A stretch of DNA of 64,000 bases, from the NCBI RefSeq assembly GCF_016097555.1, contig NC_054706.1, forward strand, positions 75,207,627 through 75,271,626. Direction: 5' to 3'. The stretch comes from Gigantopelta aegis (Eukaryota; Mollusca; Gastropoda; Neomphalida; Peltospiridae). A program made the translations under genes and the position numbers. The notes beneath the pieces were generated by a model. The model did no database searches, was not told where the DNA came from, and saw only the letters and a program-made list of their open reading frames with translations. Shown piece after piece: positions 51,101 to 63,100 of the stretch (the first letter of the stretch is position 1; each line of letters starts with the position of its first letter).

Positions 51101-54100
51101 TATTCTTTGGCTTAGGGTACAAGAGCATACAGAGGGTATAAAAATTCATAATCCCCTCGTGATGCTTCTACAACAAATTTATCTTGCCGACATGTTTAAT
51201 TACAAGATTTTCTTCAAACACATCTAGGTACATTAATAATGTTCAATAGCAATGTCATCTACACAGTTTAGATTTAAAGTGACGTCATTGGATTACTGAC
51301 ATCACTGAAATTAAAAATTAGCTGTATTATTACCATATTTCGCCACCTTACAATTTTCTTCAATTTAATTTTCTGAGTGGTTGCCAAATCGTTTCACAGC
51401 CATGTTTCATTTACGTTGGTAACAGACAAACCTTTGCATGGTACATTAATACAATAACAACTGTCCAATTTTACAGGTGGGGTATAAGAGATTTGACTCC
51501 ACCCACGCAGGGGTATAAGGGTTTTGTTCAAGGCTAAATAACTAATAAAATTCAAGTATTTTACATGAAGGCGACATAAACATTATTAAACATTACGAAT
51601 ATGTAAAACACTGAGTTTAGTATTTTAATATCATGAGGAACAATTAATTTTATTCATGATAATCATAATCATAAGGAGCAATTAATTCATTTCAACTTAT
51701 TTTTGTGCTTATGTCCAAGTAAGGTTCAAGCACACTGTCATGGGCATACACACCCAGGCAATTTAGACTGTCTGTCCAGGACAGTGGTTTAGTAACAGAG
51801 AAATCAATATAGTAGCCGTACACATATCCACTCTACTGGGGTGGGGTGGGGGGGGGGGGGGAGAGGCGGGGGGAGAGAGAGAGAGAGAGGGGAAGGGGGA
51901 AGGGCACTACTTGGATCATGCGAACCCAATACCTACCAGCCTTAATGTAGATGGCTTAAAAACTTCCTTTACTGTTCTCTGTAACAATGCATTACAAGAC
52001 ATGGAAGAAGACCTATTTGTTGTATCAAAGCAACTGATGATATATGGAGCCATTCAATATTAGGGGAATGGGTATCATGGGATATGTTACAAAATCTAGG
52101 GGAGGGAGGGGTTATTTGTCAAAAGTTCGGCAACATGTTTAAAACAACTGTCTCATTTATGCAGACAATCTTGCTATTTTTATTGTGAACAAATGCTTTT
52201 CTATCTAGTATTTATTACCAAAACAAGAGAAACACAAACAAAACTCCAATAACATAGGTCAAATTATATGATAATAAGAGGAAAAGCCAGGCGGTTTGAG
52301 ACTGCAGCTTAAAGTAAAGATAATTTAAACACAGACAGGCAGGCTACAAACATGACAGAAAGACTAACTTTTAGACAGGTTCAATTATCATGTACTACTA
52401 TATATATCTTAAAATACAAGTACAGCGTTGTAAATAACCATTTCCACAATAAGTCTATTAAACTATTAGTCTTACCTGACCCCGAGCTAGTGTAACCAGT
52501 AAAATCAGCTCTCTCCAGAGCAGAGTGGAATGTCTTGGACAACTCAAACAACATCACATTGATGTGCTCTGTATACAAAAAAGACGAAAAAAGCAAACTA
52601 CAGTTGAATCCAGTTGAAGTGTTTGACCCATCAGGTAGATTGACCCAACCATTCGGTCAACATCGTGACTTTGTTTTTGGTTCGAGCGTTGCAGTGTATA
52701 CGACCCAACAAGATTCTACTGTATTTAATAATAATTTTACAAGAACTAACAAGTTTCAGTTTCCAACAGAATACTTGGATTCAACACACTACAAGGAAGA
52801 TGCAAAAGAATGTGATGACTTCATGCTACCGGCCCCTGAAATTTGGACATTTGTGCAACTGGGATGCAAAAATAAATTCTAATAACCCATTTTCTTTTTG
52901 CGTGACCTGTTATGTTCATGTAAATATCCTAAATTTAATGTGCAAGCAAAAAGTAGTTTAAACAAATTAATTTGTGCGAGTGAAGGAAATGTATTATTTA
53001 ACGATGCACTCAACACATTTTATTTACGGTTATATGGCGTCAGACATATGGTTAAGGACCACACAGATATAGAGAGAGGAAACCCGCTGTCGCTACTTCA
53101 TGGGCTACTCTTTTCGATTAGCAGCAAAGGATCTTTTATATGCACCATACCACAGCCTTTGTTACACCAGTTGTGGTGCACTGGCTGGACCGAGAAATAG
53201 CCCAATGGGCCCACCAACAGGGATCGATCCCAGACCATCAAGAAAACGCTTTACCACTGGGTCATGTACCACGTCTTTGTGCGAGTGATGCAGTACAAAT
53301 AACTAACCTTTAAGTGCTGCTGTCAAGGTCTGCTTGTAAAGATTAACATTAGGAAAACTGACTGGGATGATCACTTGGCGAAGAGGCGTCACTTCATTTT
53401 CCACTTCAGACTTGCTGGGAAACTGAAGATCTCCACACAAGTTGCGCTGAAACATTAGTAATGTACTGCAATCATAATCCACACAAATACATATCACAGA
53501 GTACTAACTGTGATGTACAGTTGAAAACACATTCACATCATAAACCACACAAATACATATCACAGAGTACTAACTGTGATGTACAGTTGAAAACACATTC
53601 GCATCATAAACCACACAAATACATATCACAGAGTACTAACTGTGATGTACAGTTGAAAACACATTCGAATCATAAACCACACAAATACATATCACAGAGT
53701 ACTAACTGTGATGTACAGTTGAAAACACATTCGAATCATAAACCACACAAATACATATCACAGAGTACTAACTGTGATGTACAGTTGAAAACACATTCGC
53801 ATCATAAATGGACTCTTAATAGAACCTGTTAAATATTCTCTACATATTGCGCTACAGTGATTTTGTAGACTACCAGTGTTTGAAATAATCACTTGTCACT
53901 TTGTCCCAAAAAGTGAAAATGTGCTTGGACAAACATTTTCAATGCAGTTTCATTTTGAGTAGTAAAAAACATTGTACTTGTGCTTCAATGAAACAAACCA
54001 TTTATTTGGACAAGTGAAAATATTGGCAGACAAGTAGATGTCTAGATGTACTTGTCCGGTGGACTAGTGGAAATTTCTGCTTATTTCTGTCGCTGACTAC

Positions 54101-57100
54101 ACTCACAATATTGTAGAATACTGCTAGAGCTGGCATTCAAATGTTCTACTCTACCTGACTATTGTAGAACACTGCACGAACTGGCCTTCAAATGTTCTAC
54201 TCCACCTGACTATTGTAGAACACTGCACGAACTGGCCTTCAAATGTTCTACTCCACCTGACTATTGTAGAACACTGCATGAACTGGCCTTTAAATGTTCT
54301 ACTCCACCTGACTATTGTAGAATACTGCTAGAGCTGGCCTTCAAATGTTTTACTCCACCTGACTATTGTAGAATACTGCACGAACTGGCCTTCTAATGTT
54401 CTACTCTACCTGACTGTATTAGAACACTGCTAGAACTGGCCTTCTAATGTTCTACTCTACCTGACTATTGTAGAACACTGCTAGAACTAGTCTTCAAATG
54501 TTCTACTCTACCTGACTATTGTACAATACTGCTAGAACTAGTCTTCAAATGTTCTATTCTACTTGACTATTGTAGAATACAGCTAGAACTGGCCTTCAAA
54601 TGTTCTACTCCACCTGACTATTGTAGAACACTGCACGAACTGGCCTTCAAATGTTCTACTCCACCTGACTTATTGTAGAACACTGCATGAACTGGCCTTT
54701 AAATGTTCTGCTCCACCTGACTATTGTAGAATACTGCTAGAACTAGTCTTCAAATGTTCTACTCTACCTGACTATTGTACAATACTGCTAGAACTAGTCT
54801 TCAAATGTTCTACTCTACCCAACTATTGTATAATACTGCTAGAACTAGTCTTCAAATGTTCTACTCTACCCGACTATTGTATAATACTGCTAGAACTAGT
54901 CTTCAAATGTTCTACTCTACCTGACTATTGTAGAATACTGCTAGAACTAGTCTTCAAATGTTCTTCTCTACCTGACTATTGTAGAATACTGCTAGAACTA
55001 GTCTTCAAATGTTCTACTCTACCCAACTATTGTAGAATACTGCTAGAACTAGTCTTCAAATGTTCTACTCTACCCAACTATTGTAGAATACTGCTAGAAC
55101 TAGTCTTCAAATGTTCTACTCTACCCAACTATTTAGAATACTGCTAGAACTAGTCTTCAAATGTTCTACTCTACCCAACTATTGTAGAATACTGCTAGAA
55201 CTAGTCTTCAAATGTTCTACTCTACCCGACTATTTAGAATACTGCTAGAACTAGTCTTCAAATGTTCTACTCTACCCAACTATTGTAGAATACTGCTAGA
55301 ACTAGTCTTCAAATGTTCTACTCTACCCAACTATTGTATAATACTGCTAGAACTAGTCTTCAAATGTTCTACTCTACCTGACTATTGTAGAATACTGCTA
55401 GAACTAGTCTTCAAATGTTCTACTCTACCTGACTATTGTAGAATACTGCTAGAACTAGTCTTCAAATGTTCTACCCTACCCAACTATTGTAGAATACTGC
55501 TAGAACTAGTCTTCAAATGTTCTACTCTACCCAACTATTGTATAATACTGCTAGAACTAGTCTTCAAATGTTCTACTCTACCTGACTATTGTAGAATACT
55601 GCTAGAACTAGTCTTCAAATGTTCTACTCTACCCAACTATTGTAGAATACTGCTAGAACTAGTCTTCAAATGTTCTACTCTACCTGACTATTGTACAATA
55701 CTGCTAGAACTAGTCTTCAAATGTTCTATTCTACTTGACTATTGTAGAATACAGCTAGAACTGGCCTTCAAATGTTCTACTCCACCTGACTATTGTAGAA
55801 CACTGCACGAACTGGCCTTCAAATGTTCTACTCCACCTGACTATTGTAGAACACTGCATGAACTGGCCTTTAAATGTTCTACTCCACCTGACTATTGTAG
55901 AATACTGCTAGAGCTGGCCTTCAAATGTTTTACTCCACCTGACTATTGTAGAATACTGCACGAACTGGCCTTCTAATGTTCTACTCTACCTGACTGTATT
56001 AGAACACTGCTAGAACTGGCCTTCTAATGTTCTACTCTACCTGACTATTGTAGAACACTGCTAGAACTAGTCTTCAAATGTTCTACTCTACCTGACTATT
56101 GTACAATACTGCTAGAACTAGTCTTCAAATGTTCTATTCTACTTGACTATTGTAGAATACAGCTAGAACTGGCCTTCAAATGTTCTACTCCACCTGACTA
56201 TTGTAGAACACTGCACGAACTGGCCTTCAAATGTTCTACTCTACCTGACTATTGTAGAATACTGCTAGAACTAGTCTTCAAATGTTCTACTCTACCCAAC
56301 TATTGTAGAATACTGCTAGAACTAGTCTTCAAATGTTCTACTCTACCTGACTATTGTAGAATACTGCTAGAACTAGTCTTCAAATGTTCTACTCTACCCA
56401 ACTATTGTAGAATACTGCTAGAACTAGTCTTCAAATGTTCTACTCTACCCAGCTATTGTATAATACTGCTAGAACTAGTCTTCAAATGTTCTACTCTACC
56501 TGACTATTGTAGAATACTGCTAGAACTAGTCTTCAAATGTTCTACTCTACCTGACTATTGTATAATACTGCTAGAACTAGTCTTCAAATGTTCTACTCTA
56601 CCCGACTATTGTAGAATACTGCTAGAACTAGTCTTCAAATGTTCTACTCTACCCGACTATTGTAGAATACTGCTAGAACTAGTCTTCAAATGTTCTACTC
56701 TACCCAACTATTGTATAATACTGCTAGAACTAGTCTTCAAATGTTCTACTCTACCTGACTATTGTAGAATACTGCTAGAACTAGTCTTCAAATGTTCTAC
56801 TCTACCTGACTATTGTAGAATACTGCTAGAACTAGTCTTCAAATGTTCTACTCTACCCAGCTATTGTATAATACTGCTAGAACTAGTCTTCAAATGTTCT
56901 ACTCTACCTGACTATTGTAGAATACTGCTAGAACTAGTCTTCAAATGTTCTACTCTACCTGACTATTGTATAATACTGCTAGAACTAGTCTTCAAATGTT
57001 CTACTCTACCCGACTATTGTAGAATACTGCTAGAACTAGTCTTCAAATGTTCTACTCTACCCGACTATTGTAGAATACTGCTAGAACTAGTCTTCAAATG

Positions 57101-60100
57101 TTCTACTCTACCCGACTATTTAGAATACTGCTAGAACTAGTCTTCAAATGTTCTACTCTACCTGACTATTGTAGAATACTGCTAGAACTAGTCTTCAAAT
57201 GTTCTTCTCTACCTGACTATTGTAGAATACTGCTAGAACTAGTCTTCAAATGTTCTACTCTACCTGACTATGCTGCAGAACGCTGCTCGCGGAAACTGAA
57301 CTAAGAAGTGGATTTTGGAATTTTCCTCTCAGTCTTCCATAACTCAGTGATGTACTGGACACGGGAACTGTGATCTTCGAATCTTGGTTAGTACAAGACT
57401 GCGACTCATCAAACAGAATCGGACTCTTTCTGTGACCACAATCTGCAGCAACACTCACTAAATGCTGAGATACATTTTTTTCTGAATATACCAGTTTTTT
57501 AAGTGAGTGGTTTTCATCCCGATCTTTCTGTAACATAAGAGGTTCATCATATTTTTTGTTCTCAGTGTTTGTAACAGGTGGAGATATCCGTGTTTGAACA
57601 GACTTCCTATTTTGCACAACTCTTCTTTTATCTTGAAATAAAAATCTGTCAGATTGTGTCCCCGAGTGACTCTGGTGCATCATGGATGATGGAGAATTGT
57701 TCAGATCCATGACTGGACTAGAATTAATAGAACACACACAGTCTGTCCTCTGTCGCCCAGAGTTATCGCTCATTGGACTGGGGGTATGTTGAATGATAAA
57801 GTAAGACTCTGTCAGCTGGCTTTTTGGAACCTCCGTGTTTTGATAATGTATGTCACTGGAATACTGAACATCATCGAAGTTAGAATTAGTCCTTTTTGCA
57901 GCAATTCCAAAATGCTTTGAAACTTTGTTACTTTGTTTTTGTAAGACAGAATCAAATTCTAGCATCCCTTCTTCATGTTGCAAATATTGTTCCCATCTTG
58001 ACTTGGTTTCTAGTTGATCTTCCTCAGTGTTATCCACATTAGGATATTCAAGTATCTGATGTGATGTCCGAAAACCACTGTAAGAATTCTGATAGTCTTT
58101 ACTGATGTTTACTCGACTTGGTTTATTACACAATTCATCAACAAAACCACTCCTTGTACCAAAATAATTCTCTTTCACCTCCTCATAACCAGGAACATCA
58201 AAGTCCTGTGAACATAAATTATCATTACTTTCATTCAACAAAGAAAAACAAGCTTTGCTTGGTTTTGTTGTAATTTGATCTAGATGGTTTCTTTCCAAAA
58301 CATGAGCCTTAGTAGCATGATCTTCAAATGTACGAGTAATGATCTGCTTATTTTCTGAATTTATTGCTGCCATGATATTAATTTCTTTCTCAAACTCCAC
58401 AAGTTCATTATCAGAAGTGTTCTCATCTTCAAAATTGTGCGTTTGTTTTTGATCTTCTTTGTCGATATGCAAAAACGCTGCATTATCACCTGGGTCTGGT
58501 TGTTGCTCGTCCTGGGATGATGTCGAGTGGTAAGTGATGAAGGTTGTGTGAGTGACATCATCATCAAATGGCTTAGTTTTCAGGGGTTTCCTAGGCCACT
58601 GAGATCTAGTCCTTGTACCTTCAGGACAAGTCCCATCTTTTGACTGCAATACCTCTGGTGAATCACTACAATCTAAATCAAACAGAATTACAATCATGTA
58701 ACAAAAGACAAATCAAATCATGCAAAGTCTTATCTCTGACATGTCAGATTATATACTAAAACATATCACTGAATGGTTAATCTAGATGGCACATAAATAA
58801 TACTACATGAGTGACCATTAGATAATGAGTTGTTTAAAAATATATCTAATGAACGAAAGCGAATTCAATATCTATTTAAACAAGTTGTAAGATAAATGGT
58901 ATACGACGAATGGGAATGAATTGAATTTCTTACCCATCCTCAAAAACCAGGTTTAAAATAAATTTACAATATTTAGTCAACTAAAACATTTACAGCCCTT
59001 GCACATGCAGTTATCTTATGCATTCCAGAGCAATCAGTTTCAGCTTCCCATATGTCAAAGAGCTATCAATTTTGATTGTGTTTAATTTAGTGGATAGTAT
59101 GGCTGTGGTGACTGGTTTGTCAACTAGGAGCAGCCAATCATATGTCTTTTATACTGATAACACACATCTTAACGTCATGTGCTATAAATAATGAACAATG
59201 TTCTCACTAAGCAAAATAATCTGAAAACCCCCAAACAAACCTGAAACACTGGGCACTTGTTGACAGATGGACGGACTCTGATTTCTGACAAGGGACATAA
59301 TCCTGTCTACATGAGGCACATGACAAACCTGATAAAAAAATAGAAAAAAGAACAGACTTTAATAAAAACAAATACATTCGGACTGTAGTCAGTTAACCCT
59401 ATTCAAGTGGATAACATTTCAAGAAGTCTACATATCTTTTCATATTATTGCTAAACAAAAAGTTTGGTCTTTTCATGTCAAATAATCAATGAATTATATC
59501 ATTTCTGCTAGCTTTCACTTTGTTAGACAGTTCTACTTCTCAGTTAACAAGAATATTACGTAATAACAAGAGTAAGATAATGACAGATCTACAGCAAACT
59601 ATCAACAACATGACAGTAAAAACAAGTCTCATACATTCTGTTTCTGACCAACACAGACGAAGTCATCAACAAACTTTGGCTTCCCTTCATTCCAGTCCAC
59701 ATAAAAACTGTCTTCATTGTGGAAATTATCTGAAGTTGGAGAGAAAAAGATTTCAAACCTATAAATATAAATGTAGTTGAAGACAATAACTGTATAACAT
59801 AATACAATAGAAACTGGAATGCCTATTTCAATTTAATCTGTAAATAAGAGAAAACCTAGACAAGAAATGTGAACAGTAACAGGATTGTGAGGTAAATAAA
59901 GTTACAATACTTAAAATATATAGACGTCAGTTAACAATATCTTAAATGCAGTGATGTTATTCCAAAAATAAGCTAAGTGCATCGTTGTCATTTAACATGG
60001 ATGTCCCTTGTTCTTCAACATAACTGGAACAACTACTGTGTTACTCCACCTACAAAGCTGTCTGTTGTTAACAAAACCCTTCTTAATTCATCTTAGCTGG

Positions 60101-63100
60101 ACCACCAAGCAACAATATTTTAATTGCACAGTTCACTCAAACTGTCTCCCCCTGAACCTATGACCCCCCCCCCCCCCGTCAACTCACCTGGACTATCAAG
60201 TCGTGTCCCCCGAGTCCAGGAATCTGTCATGACATGAGCTCCAATATCTGGAACCTGCAAGATCTCTGATGTATTGGAACAAGTTGACTGGCTGTTCACT
60301 ATTAACAATCTGCCCAGGTCATCAACAGCTTCCATTCTTGACTTGGACCTTGCAGGCAAAGAACGCTCATCCTGATGATTTATGTGTAACATGTTAGTCA
60401 GACTGTCAACATTAGATTCGTCTGCTAATGAAGGCAAAAGGTTTGTGGACAGTAAACTAGAAGAACCTCTAATGTTTTTATTCACACCTGCAACTGAACT
60501 CAAAGGGCCATTTTCAAAACACTGTGAGCCTATATCTGTGATTATAGGTGAAGTCAAAGGAATATCTCCAAGACACTGTTTCCCAATGTTTGTGATTATA
60601 GGTGATGTCAAAGACATATCATCCAGAGATCTTTCCTGATGGTTAGTGTTCAATAATGTAGACAAAGGAAGCTGACTGATTTCCACTTGTTGTCGGCTGG
60701 TTGTATCTAGTTCGAGAGACCAATGATTATTATCAGGCTTTCTTTGTCTTCGTGCCTGAACAAATGTTGTATTGTGGGGAACACGGGTGGCATGTCCAGA
60801 TTTACTTCCCTTCATTTTATACTCGGCCAGTTTACTGCAGACCTGCAATCAGCAATAACACAAACTACTCAGAGGATTTTTTTCATCAATCAATACAATG
60901 TTAATTTTATACCATGCGGCTATTTTGTGTTCAACCGTAGTCCATTTTAAACTATAGCGATTTTAATAATTGTTTCAACCTTAAATCATTTTAAACGATG
61001 GAGTGTTTAATATATTGTTAGTTCATCCTTAGACCTGTTTGAAAAATGGTTATTTGATGTTTGACTTATTGTTATTCTGTTACTAGGTTTTAGAGAGAGA
61101 GAAAGAAAAAACCCATTGCCACCTTGTAGGCGCCTCGTGCTAAAAAAGCAGTAAGGGATCTTTTAAATGCACTTTCCATATGCTTTGATGTACTGGGATG
61201 TAAAAAAACGTGAGCCCATTGAAGGTAGTCAACCCTGCTACCCATTGCGCCACAATGTGGAAATTCATGCCAACAAATGGATTTCAAGAGAATAAAAAAA
61301 AGGTCCTGCGTAATAGCTAGGATAACAAAACCTATTATGACTGTTACTAGATGATACACACTGACCCCACCGACTGTCTGCTGTACAGTATTGTGATGTG
61401 TCTTCCTGTCTTCCACAAACAGCTCGGAAGGATGAGGTACAGAAGTCAGCAGCGATGGAAACGGCAGAGCTGAAACATAATGAAAATCAGGTTTGTTTCT
61501 GTCTAATACTGGATTATAACTGAAAATTATATTCACGTGGCATACATCAAGCATCACTATTATTATATCCCAAAATATTTTCATTGATATACAGTGCAAA
61601 AATTCCATATCAGTATCTGTTATAGTAATTTTTAAACAATTACAAAGAGAGAACCATTGACCAACACAATTTACATCTTACCACACCCCATTTTATTATA
61701 AAAATTTAAATGTCACATGAAAGAAAAGTAGGAGTAAGTGTTGTGATTATGATTATTGAGAAAGGTTGTACTGGCAATAACTATATAAGCAATACCTGAA
61801 CAATGCAACTAACACTTTGCATATTTTAGAAGTCAAACACAGTTATGATAAATCAACATTAACAGCTCAGCCATAAATCCTATTCAATTTATGTGCTACT
61901 GCCACACATTTGTCTGCACCAATGTCAACACTTCATATGGATAATACATATAGCACATAAAGAATAAGCACATAAACCTTTCAAAGTACTCTCCGAGATA
62001 TTAGTTAAACTCTTTTAAATCTCTTAAAATGTATTCCACATTATAAATGTTTTTATATTGAAAAAACATCCATAAATGTTAAATACTCCTGAATGATTTT
62101 TAAAAAACTTTTTTTCATTACAATATTGCTTTTGACAAACAAAATGTTTTAAAAATGATTTCTAGTCAGAGGTAAATCACAGATGACATATACTATACCA
62201 TACCATGTTTCTCATCACTGAATCCAGCAGCCATCAATGGTTCTTCACTTTCCTCAACAACCATCTTCCTGTCGGACATATTTCTGAACATCCAACTCCG
62301 ACTTCTGTCTTGAAAACTTTCACTAACCCCTGCTAAATTCAGCTGGTCCTCAGATGCTGTTCTCAGAGTTCTACCAGACAAGAACACCAGTCTATCATCT
62401 TGAATAAAATTATCACAAGATTCTTTTTTGAAATATTGTGAAGGTTTTGGAGAACATGATACTGATGATACTGCTGCTGTGTCTGACAAAAGAGGATTAT
62501 TTTCATCACATTCAGACAAAACATTTGCACCATCAGCTGTCTCGGGAGCACAGAAATTTGAAGATTTAAAAGTAGTCATAAATAATAATTCAGCGTCATG
62601 ATTCCTCAAGGGAATCGTACTTTGCCGCTGTAAGTCAGGATGGTTAATAAAGACAGATTTAGAATTACAGTTCCTTCTCTCGGACTGCCAAATGTTATTC
62701 TGGTGATTAGTACCAGAATGGTATTCACTGTTTTGTGCTTGTGACTCTTCTGTGCTATTATCAGGTACTTGAATCACATGATCTGAAATAGTGTTAGCCT
62801 CTGTACCTTGAGAACTGTACAGTGATCCAAGATTTAAATTACCATTTGGCACAGGGTTTCCAACATTATGTTCACAACTCAAAGCTTTTTCCAAATTACA
62901 GCATGTTTGTTCAGATTCAGGACTATCAAAGGAATGTTCTTCCATTCTGAATATTGAAGTATATTGCTTTATATCACATTTCCCCTGTAAAGAAGAATGA
63001 TCGATAACCATTCTTTGTTTTTGTTCAGCTAAGCTATTATTTTCAGAAATATTTTTAAAAATAACACAAGTATTTTTTGGCTCTGACATATTAGAATGTG

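Noticed and set aside
52535-52882. 115-codon plus frame next to exon 8
   Set aside because: Overlaps exon 8 of ZGRF1 on the opposite strand and continues into anonymous intron; no recognisable domain.
55212-55976. 254-codon open frame of 17-residue repeats
   Set aside because: It lies on the antisense strand of the exon 6 donor array; the 51-bp unit is a multiple of three, so long frames arise by chance.
29845-57295. Centromeric or telomeric satellite
   Set aside because: The arrays differ from each other in unit and are each anchored to a neighbouring exon edge, which a chromosomal satellite would not be.
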